Assembly (NCBI RefSeq): GCF_002837275.1
Contig: NZ_NXIF01000006.1
Span: 1 to 64,000, forward strand
Direction: 5' to 3'
Source: Malaciobacter halophilus
GTDB taxonomy: Bacteria > Campylobacterota > Campylobacteria > Campylobacterales > Arcobacteraceae
DNA: 64,000 nucleotides
The position numbers and the translations under genes were made by a program. This document shows positions 1 to 8,775 of the stretch, piece after piece (the stretch's first letter is position 1; each line of letters begins with the position of its first letter). The notes beneath the pieces are model-generated. The model ran no database searches. It had not been told where the DNA came from and saw only the letters and a program-made list of their open reading frames with translations.

Positions 1-974
1 ATGAAAATATAAAAGAGCTTACAGATGTAAATTTACTCTTTAAAAATATTGCAATTAAGAACTTTACTCCTTATTCTGGAAAATTTATAGGAAGAGAAAT
101 TGATACTGGAAAATTAAATCTTGATTTAAAATATAATATCAAGAAATCAAACCTTGATGCTAAAAACAGTATTATTATAAGTGATATAAAATTTGGAAAT
201 AAAGTAAAAAGTGAAGATTCTGTATCTTTACCTTTAGAGTTAGCAATTGCTTTACTTGAAGATTCAAATGGAATAATAGATTTAGATATTCCAATCTCTG
301 GAAATGTAGATAATCCTGAATTTTCTATCGCACCTATTGTATGGAAAGCATTTACAAACATTATAATAAAAGCAGTAAGTGCTCCATTTAGTTTCTTAGC
401 TTCTCTTTTAGGAATTGAAGCAGACCAAATAAAATCAATAGATTTTCATTTTGCAGATGCAAAAATATTACCATCTGAGAAAGAAGCATTAGATAATATT
501 GCAAAAATTATGGTAAAAAGACCAAATATAGCAATCAAAATAAACCAAACTTATACAAAAGAAGATATAAATAAACTAAAAGAGATAAAAACACAAAAGA
601 AAATAGAAAAAACAATGAAAGAGTTTTCAAAAGGAGATAAATATCAACTGGCATTAGAAAAACTATATCTTTCATATGATAAAAATAAAACCTTAGATAA
701 ACTAAAAGAAAAGTTTATTTCAAAAAATAAAGAAAAAAAGATTTTTCAAAAAGAGAAATATTTAATCTATTTAAAAGAGTCTATCTCTTCTAAACAAATT
801 ATTAGTCAAAAGACAATAGAAAATTTAGCAATTAATAGAATTAAAAACATTAAACACTATTTAATTAATGAAAAAAATATTAAAGAAAATAGAGTAATTA
901 TAAAAAAACTAAAAGAGTCAGTATCAAATAAAAACTTTACAAACTTTGAATTAGAAATAAGTGTAGTAAAATAG
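1..974 (+). CDS. DUF748 / AsmA-like envelope protein, 3' part (partial)
   Basis: The reading frame is open from base 3 and runs to a TAG at 972-974, so the 5' end lies outside the window; the in-frame ATG at 510 is internal. The visible 323 residues carry the typical end of DUF748 proteins: a stretch resembling 'SLPLELAIALLEDSNG', then 'LDIPISGNVDNPEFS', 'IVWKAF' and 'APFSFLASLLG', followed by an OmpA-like 'IDFHFADAKILPSEKEAL' segment and a long Lys-rich tail. DUF748 proteins belong to the AsmA-like group of large proteins thought to span the periplasm and take part in envelope lipid transport or outer-membrane homeostasis. That role is family inference; the domain call rests on the motif order. 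Confidence 0.8.
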   Translation, partial: ENIKELTDVNLLFKNIAIKNFTPYSGKFIGREIDTGKLNLDLKYNIKKSNLDAKNSIIISDIKFGNKVKSEDSVSLPLELAIALLEDSNGIIDLDIPISGNVDNPEFSIAPIVWKAFTNIIIKAVSAPFSFLASLLGIEADQIKSIDFHFADAKILPSEKEALDNIAKIMVKRPNIAIKINQTYTKEDINKLKEIKTQKKIEKTMKEFSKGDKYQLALEKLYLSYDKNKTLDKLKEKFISKNKEKKIFQKEKYLIYLKESISSKQIISQKTIENLAINRIKNIKHYLINEKNIKENRVIIKKLKESVSNKNFTNFELEISVVK

Positions 975-1082
975 AAGTAATATCATATTTACTTATATTA
1001 ATATAATTATATTGACTTTATTTTGGGTTTTTGATAAGATTTCATAATTTTAATTTTATTATAACTTTTATAAGGATAGATT

Positions 1083-1625
1083 ATGACTAGAGTTTTGTAT
1101 TTTTTCTTGGCACTATTTATTGTGGCAATCTCTTATGGAGTATATACTCAAGTTACTAAAGAGTCAATCAAATCAAAAAGAGTTGCATGTCAAAATAAAA
1201 CTACTACTTTTGAACGAATTTATAGTAAACAAAATATTCAAAAAGCAAAAAAACTTTTGTTGACTTCAAACTACGACCTTCATCTTACTATTGACTACTC
1301 AAAATATATGCCAAGTAATCTAAAAACAATAATAAACAAAGAAAAACTTGAAACAATGATAAAAGATATTATTAGTAATTATGAAGATACAAATAAATCA
1401 TCTAAAAATAATTTGCAAATTGATGCGTATCTTTATGAAAATGACAAAGAAGATAAAGGTAAAAAAAGTAAAAAAGCTAAACTATATGCTGGATATATAG
1501 TTTTTGAATTTAAATTAAACAATAAAAGTATTTATAAAATACAAACTGATTATATGCATTTAGATGCAAGCGATTTAGAAGATAGAATCAACTGCTCGAT
1601 AAAATCTTTTGTTTCATTAAAATAG
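1083..1625 (+). CDS. Small exported or membrane-anchored protein of unknown function
   Basis: This 180-residue protein starts at ATG 1083, seven bases after the AAGGA-like site in TAAGGATAGATT. Residues 1-20 form one hydrophobic segment (FFLALFIVAISYGV) that can be a signal anchor or signal peptide. The rest is Lys/Asn-rich and soluble-looking, with Cys at about residues 36 and 172 that could form a disulfide in the periplasm. It follows the DUF748 gene by 108 bases on the same strand, so a joint envelope role is possible but unproven. I do not recognise the family. It ends on a bidirectional hairpin shared with the convergent mscS gene. Confidence 0.7.
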   Translation: MTRVLYFFLALFIVAISYGVYTQVTKESIKSKRVACQNKTTTFERIYSKQNIQKAKKLLLTSNYDLHLTIDYSKYMPSNLKTIINKEKLETMIKDIISNYEDTNKSSKNNLQIDAYLYENDKEDKGKKSKKAKLYAGYIVFEFKLNNKSIYKIQTDYMHLDASDLEDRINCSIKSFVSLK

Positions 1626-1644
1626 AAGAGATAACTCTTCTATT
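1621..1644. terminator. Bidirectional terminator hairpin between convergent genes
   Basis: A perfect 10-bp stem (AATAGAAGAG / CTCTTCTATT) with an ATAA loop overlaps the stop codon of the small exported protein on the plus strand and the stop of mscS on the minus strand. A-rich and T-rich flanks on both sides fit factor-independent termination in both directions. Confidence 0.75.
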
Positions 1645-2464
1645 TATTATGAACATAAATATCTCTAATTGGATAAGGTATTTGAATATTATTACTTTTT
1701 AAACTCTCAAATATTGCTAAATTTATTTTATATTGTATTTCAAAATAACTATCAGTTTTAGCCCAATATCTATACTCAATATTTACAGATGAATCTGCAA
1801 ACTCTTTGATACCAACTTGAGGTTTTGCACTATTAGAGATATACTCTTCAAAATCATCAAATACTTTCAATATTAAGCAGATTGCTTTTTGCATATCACT
1901 ATCATAAGATACACCAATTGTAGCTTCGACTACTCTATATTCATATGAATTTACAATAACTTCTCCAATAATATATTTATTTGGAACAGTTATTTTTTCT
2001 CCATCTTCTGTAAGCAATATTGTATGACCAAGTTTTATCTCTTCTACTATTCCAGATACATCTTGAACAGTAATTGTATTACCCACAATAAAAGGTCTTG
2101 TAACAATTATAGATAATCCAGCACCATAATTTGATAATGTTCCTTGCAAAGCAAGTCCTGCACCAAGAGAAGCAGCACCAATACCAGCAATAAATGGAGT
2201 TAAAGTAATACCTAATTTTCCAACAGCAATAATTACTGCTCCAATTATAATACTAAATTTCACAATATTAACAATAAACTTAGTAAGGGTAACATCAAGA
2301 CTATTCTTATTGCAAAGTTTTTCTACGGCTAAAGATAATTTTTTCCCAATAAAAAAACCTAAAATTAATATTATAATAGCTCCAAGAATTTGGAAACTAT
2401 AATTCATAAAAAACTCTATTAGTAGATTATAAATTTTTTGAATTGACTCAATCTCTTGCTGCAT
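1640..2464 (-). CDS. mscS: Small-conductance mechanosensitive channel, MscS family
   Basis: The 274-residue protein has the compact MscS layout: TM1 at about 24-44, TM2 at 66-86 and the Gly/Ala-rich pore helix TM3 at about 90-125 (AGIGAASLGAGLALQG). A beta domain with 'GNTITVQDVSGIVEEI' follows, then an alpha/beta C-terminus. MscS channels open on membrane tension and release solutes during hypo-osmotic shock; the heptamer sits in the inner membrane. Length is close to the E. coli protein (286 residues). It starts 10 bases after the mutS2 stop, so the two are probably co-transcribed. A second, larger MscS-type gene lies at 10021-11694. Confidence 0.93.
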   Translation of the reverse strand: MQQEIESIQKIYNLLIEFFMNYSFQILGAIIILILGFFIGKKLSLAVEKLCNKNSLDVTLTKFIVNIVKFSIIIGAVIIAVGKLGITLTPFIAGIGAASLGAGLALQGTLSNYGAGLSIIVTRPFIVGNTITVQDVSGIVEEIKLGHTILLTEDGEKITVPNKYIIGEVIVNSYEYRVVEATIGVSYDSDMQKAICLILKVFDDFEEYISNSAKPQVGIKEFADSSVNIEYRYWAKTDSYFEIQYKINLAIFESLKSNNIQIPYPIRDIYVHNK

Positions 2465-2474
2465 TAATTAGCCT

Positions 2475-4676
2475 TTATAATTTTATAACTTTTGCACCAA
2501 ATCCACCACTACTTGGATGTGCATCTTCATAAGCTCTAATTTTTGGGTGCTTATCAAGATATTTTTTAACTGCAGCTGCAAGTTTTCCTGTTCCTATTCC
2601 ATGATAAACAAGTACTTCATCAAAGCCTGCTATTAAAGAATCAGATAAAAATTTATCTAAATTCTCCAATGCTTCTTCAACTCTTTGTCCATGTAAATCT
2701 AACTTTACATGTCCTGTTTCTGGTTTAGCTACTGTTATTGTTGCTTTTGGTTTTACAATAGGTTTTGGAATATTTCCACTTCTTGATAAATCTTTTAATG
2801 GAACTTTCATTTTCATTCCTGAATCATTCTCAATAAAAGCTTGTTTTCCTTTTATAGATACAATCACACCTTTTGAAGTTCTATACTTAACTCTATCTCC
2901 AACTTTTAAGTCTTCAACTTCTGTGACTTTTTTTGTTTTAATACTAGAAGCTTTTGTATGTGCAGTATTTAAATGTCTATGTCCCTCTTTTGAGATTTTT
3001 GCTTTTATTGCTTTTTTAGCTTCTTCTCTTGCATCTTTATACTCTTTATGAAGTTTAGATTTTTCAGAATATATTAATTCATCTAAACTCTCTTTTTGTT
3101 CCTTTAGACTCTTTTTAAGTCTTAAAGTATCATCTAACTCTTCATTTAATTTCTGAATCTTTTGTTTATACTCTCTTTCAAGCTCACTACTTCTTTCAAT
3201 AAGTTCATTTAACTTATCCTTATCTTCGCCATAAACCTCTTTTGCATGTTTAATTATATTATGAGGAATACCGTATCTACTAGCAGTTTCAAAGGCATAA
3301 GACTTACCAATTGTTCCATGTAAAAACTCATATGTAGGTCTTTGATTCTCTTCATCATAAAGTGCTGCTATTAGTGTCACATCTTCGTTTGAAGCAAGTA
3401 GTGCTGCCAATCTTTTATGGTGAGTTGTAATAATAATCTTTATATCTTTTTTAATTAACTCTTCAATTATTACTTTAAATAAACTTGCTGCCTCATCAGA
3501 ATCAGTTCCAAGCTCTATTTCATCTACTCCAACTATTGCATTTTTCTTTGAAAAAAGTGTAGAAAACTCTACCATTCTACCTGCAAAAGTTGAAATGTCA
3601 TTTTTTACACTTTGAGGGTCATCTAAAACAGCCAAAATATTCTTAAAACTTCCAATTTGTGAAGACTTATGAGTATTATATGGAATTAAATATTTAGATA
3701 ATAAAACAGCTGAAAGTATTGATTTTAACATCATTGTTTTACCTCCAGCATTTACACCAGTAATCATAATAACTGATTTTGAGAAATCAATGGTTATTGG
3801 TTTAGCATCATGAAGTGCAGGATGTCTAAAATCAATCAATTTACAACTATTTTTTCTACTTGGTAATAAAAAGTTTCTATCATTTGCTTTTGCAAAAAAT
3901 AGTCTTGCTTGATAGTGGTCAACCCTATCAAACTCTTTATTTATGAACTTTAAAAACATTAAGTTCTTTTCAAACATTGAAGATATTTGTTTACAAAGTT
4001 TTAATAAAACCTCTTCTTGTTTATTGATTAAATCGCTTCTTTTTTGTTTTAATTCACTAACATTATGAGGAACAATATAAAAAAATCCTGAGTTTGATCT
4101 ATGTATAACTGTTGCCTTTACAACATGATTAAAACCACCTCTTACTAAAATAGCTTCTTGGTCATTTACTAAATGCACTTGTGAATCAACCAAATATGGT
4201 TTTAATTTTGATGAATTTATTATTTTATATAAAGCCTGTCTAATTAAATCTTTATTTTTATAAATAGCATTTTGAATATTATCAAAATCCTCATCAACAC
4301 CCTCTTTTAAATTACCTTTTGAATCAAAATAGCCATCTAATTTCAAAATATCATTTGGAATGATAATCTTATCTATCCATTCTTGTAGTTTTCCATCAAA
4401 ATTAAATCTTTTCAAATATAAAAAGTATCTTATTATTTTAGTAAACTCATAAATATCATCAAGTTTTAACACACCTTGTTTTTGTATATGAATTAAGGCA
4501 TTATCTAAATTTGCAACCTCTTTGGGTGCATTTATATCAAACTTTGAAAGCTCTTCTATAAGTTTATAATGTAAGTTAATATCTCCTTCAAGAATTACTG
4601 ATTTTTTCCGTGAAAAAAGTTCTTGAAAGGATTCAATATAATCTGTTAAGTCTAGTTTTTTTAATATATCTTGCAT
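2475..4676 (-). CDS. mutS2: Endonuclease MutS2
   Basis: The 733-residue protein has a helical lever/core region followed by the MutS-type ATPase with Walker A GVNAGGKT at residues 307-314, Walker B in 'IVGVDEIELGTDSDEA' and 'ITTHHKRLA'. Next come a coiled coil at about 470-560 and a C-terminal Smr domain from about residue 655 (LDLHGQRVEEALENL, VYHGIGTGKL). It lacks the mismatch-binding N-terminus of MutS1. MutS2 proteins bind branched DNA and suppress recombination; in some bacteria they also act on collided ribosomes through Smr. Campylobacterota typically carry MutS2 and not MutS1/MutL. It is followed closely by mscS. Confidence 0.95.
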   Translation of the reverse strand: MQDILKKLDLTDYIESFQELFSRKKSVILEGDINLHYKLIEELSKFDINAPKEVANLDNALIHIQKQGVLKLDDIYEFTKIIRYFLYLKRFNFDGKLQEWIDKIIIPNDILKLDGYFDSKGNLKEGVDEDFDNIQNAIYKNKDLIRQALYKIINSSKLKPYLVDSQVHLVNDQEAILVRGGFNHVVKATVIHRSNSGFFYIVPHNVSELKQKRSDLINKQEEVLLKLCKQISSMFEKNLMFLKFINKEFDRVDHYQARLFFAKANDRNFLLPSRKNSCKLIDFRHPALHDAKPITIDFSKSVIMITGVNAGGKTMMLKSILSAVLLSKYLIPYNTHKSSQIGSFKNILAVLDDPQSVKNDISTFAGRMVEFSTLFSKKNAIVGVDEIELGTDSDEAASLFKVIIEELIKKDIKIIITTHHKRLAALLASNEDVTLIAALYDEENQRPTYEFLHGTIGKSYAFETASRYGIPHNIIKHAKEVYGEDKDKLNELIERSSELEREYKQKIQKLNEELDDTLRLKKSLKEQKESLDELIYSEKSKLHKEYKDAREEAKKAIKAKISKEGHRHLNTAHTKASSIKTKKVTEVEDLKVGDRVKYRTSKGVIVSIKGKQAFIENDSGMKMKVPLKDLSRSGNIPKPIVKPKATITVAKPETGHVKLDLHGQRVEEALENLDKFLSDSLIAGFDEVLVYHGIGTGKLAAAVKKYLDKHPKIRAYEDAHPSSGGFGAKVIKL

Positions 4677-4708
4677 TTGCGTATTATAGCCAAAGGGCTA
4701 TAATACTT

Positions 4709-6043
4709 TTATAAATAAAATTGCCAATATACTAATGCAACAGTAGTAATAGCTAAAATTCCTAAAATATTAAATAATAATCCAAATTTTGCCATATCTT
4801 TAACTTTTACAGCACCACTACTCATAGCAATAGCATTTGGAGGAGTAGCAATTGGTAACATAAAAGCGTATGAAGCACAGATTGTAGATACAAATAAAAT
4901 AAGAGTCATATTTATTTGTGCTGCTTGCCCAAGAGAGTAAATAATTGGTAATGCAATAGATATAAGTGCAGTATTTGAAGTAACTTCTGTTGTAAAAGTA
5001 ATAAGTGCTGCAACTAATATTATTAATAAAATTATTGGAAGGTTTGTTAATTCTAGTAAATATTGTGCAATCTCATTTGCAAGTCCTGTTGATGAAAAAG
5101 CAGCTGCAATAGAGAAACCTGCTCCAAATAAAAATATAATTTCATATGGAACTTTTTTAGTATCTTCCCATGTTAAGAAACCTATTTTAGGCATAAACAT
5201 CAATAATCCATATCCAAGTAAGATACCTTTTTCATTAAGTCCTAAACCAGAATAATACGGTTCAATTTTAGAATTTATAAAAAGTAATACAACTAAACTA
5301 CCCATAATATAAAGTAATCTTCTTTGCTCACTAGTAAGATGTTCTCTATCTTCTAAATGTGTATCAAACTTCAAATGTTGCACACCTAATGATAAGAAAA
5401 ATGGGATAATTGTAAGCATTAATGCAGCTAATGGAGCTGTTAATAAAATCCATTTTACAAAAGGGATTGCTTCCATTGAGTGTTGTTCCATAAAACCTAA
5501 TAAAATTAAGTTGGGTGGAGTTCCAATAGGTGTAACAATACCACCAATACTTGCACCATATGCAATAGCAAGTACAAGCCTAACTTTTAAATTTAAATCA
5601 GTTGTTAAAAACATTGCAATAGGTATTAAAAGTAAAGCTGTTGTTGTATTTGAAATAAGTGAACTTAAAAAAGCTGAAGTAATAGCTAAAGAAAAAATAA
5701 TTCCTCTTGGCGTATTGGGGAAAATAGTCAATAACTTGTTTGATACATATTTATGTAAATTGGTTTTTTGAGTTGCAATTGCAATCATAAAACCACCAAG
5801 AAACAGAAAGATAATTGACTTTGAGTAGTTAGCAGTTGTTGCATTTGTACTCATTATATCAAATGTAGGAAATAAAATAATTGGTAGTAATGATACTACT
5901 CCAATTGGTAATCCTTCATTTGTCCATAGAACTACAAGTAGAACTATTAAAGCTAATAAAATTGCGTGTTGTGTAGTAAAAGCAAAACTAGCAAATACAA
6001 ACATAGCAATAGCTAAAATTAATGCAGTAAGTAGCTGTTTCAA
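4709..6043 (-). CDS. DASS/SLC13-family sodium-coupled anion (dicarboxylate) transporter
   Basis: This 444-residue, strongly hydrophobic protein has 10-12 predicted membrane segments. It carries the two Ser-Asn-Thr repeats that define the substrate and sodium sites of the family: SNTTTALLLIPI in the first half and TSNTALISIALPI in the second. It also has 'GTPPNLILLGFM' and a matching 'ATPPNAIAM'. Family members import C4-dicarboxylates, citrate or sulfate with sodium; the substrate here cannot be read from sequence. The start is a TTG at 6043 with AAGGA five bases upstream, chosen because no ATG in frame has a better site. The gene appears monocistronic, with a 200-base AT-rich leader. Confidence 0.9.
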   Translation of the reverse strand: MKQLLTALILAIAMFVFASFAFTTQHAILLALIVLLVVLWTNEGLPIGVVSLLPIILFPTFDIMSTNATTANYSKSIIFLFLGGFMIAIATQKTNLHKYVSNKLLTIFPNTPRGIIFSLAITSAFLSSLISNTTTALLLIPIAMFLTTDLNLKVRLVLAIAYGASIGGIVTPIGTPPNLILLGFMEQHSMEAIPFVKWILLTAPLAALMLTIIPFFLSLGVQHLKFDTHLEDREHLTSEQRRLLYIMGSLVVLLFINSKIEPYYSGLGLNEKGILLGYGLLMFMPKIGFLTWEDTKKVPYEIIFLFGAGFSIAAAFSSTGLANEIAQYLLELTNLPIILLIILVAALITFTTEVTSNTALISIALPIIYSLGQAAQINMTLILFVSTICASYAFMLPIATPPNAIAMSSGAVKVKDMAKFGLLFNILGILAITTVALVYWQFYL

Positions 6044-6243
6044 AATATTCCTTTTGTATAAAATTTACTCTTGTTATATTTATTGTAATTATAAAAAACT
6101 AAATTACTTTTATATTTCAAAATTTTTTTTGAATAAAATAAAAAATATTACGTAAAGTTACACGAAAAAATTATTTCACATTTTACCTACACAGACACCA
6201 CATTTTTTATACATTTTTAAGTAACATATGTTCTTTTCAAATA
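6044..6243. other. AT-rich spacer upstream of the DASS transporter
   Basis: About 200 bases lie between the transporter start and the mog stop. Both genes point left, so this stretch holds the transporter promoter and the end of the aroB-mog transcript. I see no ORF or convincing hairpin in it. Confidence 0.4.
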
Positions 6244-6780
6244 CTATTTTTTCTTTGGTCTAAAAGGTTTTATTACCTCTTCATTACACTCTAAATAAGG
6301 TCCATGCATTAAATCAATACAATATGGAATTGCAGGAAAAACTGCATCTAAACACTCTCTAATTGATTTTGGTTTACCTGGTAAATTTACAATAAGAGAA
6401 CTACCTCTTAGCCCTGCTGTTTGTCTTGAAAGAATTGCAGTTGGTACAAATTTTAAAGACTCTGCTCTCATAAGCTCTCCAAATCCTGGCATCATTCTAT
6501 CGCAAACTGCTTCTGTTGCTTCTGGAGTTACATCTCTTGCAGCTGGTCCTGTTCCTCCAGTTGTTACTACTAAACAACACCCTTGTTCATCTACTAACTC
6601 TTTTAAAGTATCTTCTATTGTTTTTTGGTCATCTTCAATACATCTATATACTGGTTCCCATGAAGAGATAAGATAATCATTCATAGTATCTACAATTGCT
6701 TTTCCACTAATATCTTCATAAATACCTTTACTCGCTCTATCACTTGCTGTTACTATTCCAATTTTTGCTTTATTGCTCAT
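6244..6780 (-). CDS. mog: Molybdopterin adenylyltransferase Mog
   Basis: The 178-residue protein begins 'IGIVTASDRASKGIYED' and carries the MPT-binding TTGGTGPAARDVTPEAT motif at residues 73-89, plus 'SLIVNLPGKPKSI'. All are hallmarks of the Mog/MogA fold. It activates molybdopterin with AMP so that MoeA can insert molybdate, a late cytoplasmic step of molybdenum cofactor synthesis needed for formate dehydrogenase, nitrate reductase and similar enzymes. It lies 17 bases after bioV at the end of a long minus-strand run. The C-terminus is basic (FRPKKK). Confidence 0.95.
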   Translation of the reverse strand: MSNKAKIGIVTASDRASKGIYEDISGKAIVDTMNDYLISSWEPVYRCIEDDQKTIEDTLKELVDEQGCCLVVTTGGTGPAARDVTPEATEAVCDRMMPGFGELMRAESLKFVPTAILSRQTAGLRGSSLIVNLPGKPKSIRECLDAVFPAIPYCIDLMHGPYLECNEEVIKPFRPKKK

Positions 6781-6797
6781 AATAATCCTTTATATTT

Positions 6798-7316
6798 TTA
6801 TAATATATGGCCTGCATCATTTATAAAATAAACTGTTGCAAACTCTTTAAAAAACTCTTTTGCTTCATATGATTGTATTATTTTATCTTTTGCTCCAAGA
6901 TAAACTTCTATTTTAGTACCCTTTTTTATAAGTTTTTTAAGTTCATCTTTTTTCCACTCATAATTTAATAACTCATCTAGTTGTTCAAAAGTACCTAATT
7001 GAAAATATTTTGAAGTATCAATAGTTTTAGGGTAAGAGATATTGTTTAAAAAGTTTTTACAATACTCTTTTGCATCTTTTTTAAAAAACATAAGTTGTAT
7101 TCTTTTATATTTTTTATCTTTTGTTTGAAAAAATGCAGGAGAAAAAAGTTGTAATAAATCTACTCTTTTTTGAGTATTCAAAGCTTCATTAAATGCTTTT
7201 ATAGCACCATATGAAAAACCACTAATAGTAAAATCGTTTTTTATTATATAATCGGAAAAAAGTTCATCTTCTTTACTTAAACAAAAACCACTATAATAAT
7301 TAGAAGTCATTTTCAC
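6798..7316 (-). CDS. bioV: Pimeloyl-[acyl-carrier protein] methyl ester esterase BioV
   Basis: This 172-residue small alpha/beta hydrolase resembles Helicobacter BioV in order and wording: N-terminal 'YYSGFCLSKEDELF', nucleophile elbow GFSYG at 33-37 (Ser35), 'LLQLFSP', 'GAKDKI' with Asp144, and a C-terminal 'NDAGHIL' with His170, giving a Ser-Asp-His triad. BioV removes the methyl group from pimeloyl-ACP methyl ester, the last step before biotin ring assembly, and replaces BioH in Campylobacterota. Its start overlaps the end of the FtsH-like gene by 17 bases. ATG 7316 and ATG 7310 are both possible starts. Confidence 0.85.
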   Translation of the reverse strand: MKMTSNYYSGFCLSKEDELFSDYIIKNDFTISGFSYGAIKAFNEALNTQKRVDLLQLFSPAFFQTKDKKYKRIQLMFFKKDAKEYCKNFLNNISYPKTIDTSKYFQLGTFEQLDELLNYEWKKDELKKLIKKGTKIEVYLGAKDKIIQSYEAKEFFKEFATVYFINDAGHIL

Positions 7317-8775
7317 TAATTACCTCATTTTTAATCATAATATCTTTTAATCTATTAATCTCAATGGCATTATGTGAAAGTTCTGCTCTTAACTCATTTT
7401 TTACTCTATTAATAAGCTCATTAGCATCATTTGCCATTTTATATTTTTCTACCATACTTGAAGCAATCTTCATTGCATGTTTTAAATCTTCACTATTTAC
7501 TGCATATTGTTCTTTTTTAATGACTTCTACACCAATATTACCAGCAAGATATCTTCTAATATTCTCTATTAACTCATTGTAAGAAGGATAAGTTGTTTCA
7601 AGTTTTGAAACACCTTCATCAAAAAGAGCAACTTTACTTTTACATACAAATGCCTTACTTGCTTGATAAATAGATAAAATCTCTTTTTGTTTTTCATCTA
7701 AAATTTTTGTTTGTTTCTTACCAAATTGAAGTTTATTCTTTGCAATTTCAATATCTTCTTCTTCTAATACTTTAGACTCTCTTTTTATCATATTTAATAA
7801 TGCTTCATTAACTAAAGTAGCTAATGCAGCAGAAGAGAATCCAGCAGTTGTATCTGCAAGTTTATCTATATCAAACTCAATATTTTTTCCTTTTAAGTAA
7901 AGTTCTAAAATATGTTTTCTATCTTCAATATTTGGTAAGCTTAAAAATACTCTTCTATCAAATCTTCCTGCTCTTAATAGTGCATCATCTAAAACATCGA
8001 TTTTATTTGTTGCTGCAATTACTATAACTCCACTATCACCTTCAAAGCCATCCATTTGAGTTAAAAGTTCATTTAAAGTAGCCTCTCTTTCATCATTTGA
8101 AGTACCAGTTCTTTTTTTACCAATAGCATCAATTTCGTCAATAAATACAATAGCAGGAGCACTAGCTTTTGCTTTTATAAAAAGCTCTCTTACTTTTTTT
8201 GCACCCATACCAACATATATTTGAACAAAACTTGCTCCACTTTGATAAAAGAATGGAACATCAGCTTCGCCTGCAACAGCTCTTGCGATAAGTGTTTTAC
8301 CAACACCAGGAGGCCCAACTAAAAGTACACCTTTAGGAAGTTTAACTCCATGAGAGATATATTTTTTTGGAGAATTTAAAAAGTCAACTATCTCTTCTAG
8401 TTCTCCTTTTACTTCAGAAATACCAGCAACATCTTTAAAAGAAAGATTTGATGTTACAGCTTTTATATTACTTGAACTATCAATATCTTCTTTTGTTAAA
8501 GTATTCTCTTTTTGCTTAGTAAGTTCTTTTTCAAAATCACTAGTTTTAATACCTTTTTTATCAAAAAATTCTCTAATTTTATCTTGTTTCAATTTTAAAA
8601 AAATTGCAGTTATTAGTAACAAAAATAAAAAAAGAAGCCCAATGTAATAAGAGCTTCCTTCTATTTGCGTACTACTTTTGTACATTGTATAAATAAACAA
8701 AACCAGCAATATGGTTGCTGATAGACTCATAAGTTTTAAATTCTTATCCATCTTTTTATTTGAATTTTGCGACAT
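7300..8775 (-). CDS. FtsH-like membrane AAA+ ATPase lacking the protease site
   Basis: Start: ATG 8775 is preferred (GAAGG ten bases upstream), giving 491 residues; an upstream in-frame ATG at 8823 lies deeper inside mtaB. Two membrane segments (about 18-33 and 43-61) precede an FtsH-type AAA domain with Walker A GPPGVGKT at 154-161, Walker B VFIDEID at 210-216 and the RAGRFDRR arginine-finger segment. The C-terminal domain aligns with the FtsH peptidase, but the zinc motif HEXGH is replaced by YQASKAF at 370-376, so no metalloprotease activity is expected. Likely an inner-membrane remodelling or chaperone ATPase; the real substrate is unknown. Confidence 0.88.
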   Translation of the reverse strand: MSQNSNKKMDKNLKLMSLSATILLVLFIYTMYKSSTQIEGSSYYIGLLFLFLLLITAIFLKLKQDKIREFFDKKGIKTSDFEKELTKQKENTLTKEDIDSSSNIKAVTSNLSFKDVAGISEVKGELEEIVDFLNSPKKYISHGVKLPKGVLLVGPPGVGKTLIARAVAGEADVPFFYQSGASFVQIYVGMGAKKVRELFIKAKASAPAIVFIDEIDAIGKKRTGTSNDEREATLNELLTQMDGFEGDSGVIVIAATNKIDVLDDALLRAGRFDRRVFLSLPNIEDRKHILELYLKGKNIEFDIDKLADTTAGFSSAALATLVNEALLNMIKRESKVLEEEDIEIAKNKLQFGKKQTKILDEKQKEILSIYQASKAFVCKSKVALFDEGVSKLETTYPSYNELIENIRRYLAGNIGVEVIKKEQYAVNSEDLKHAMKIASSMVEKYKMANDANELINRVKNELRAELSHNAIEINRLKDIMIKNEVISENDF

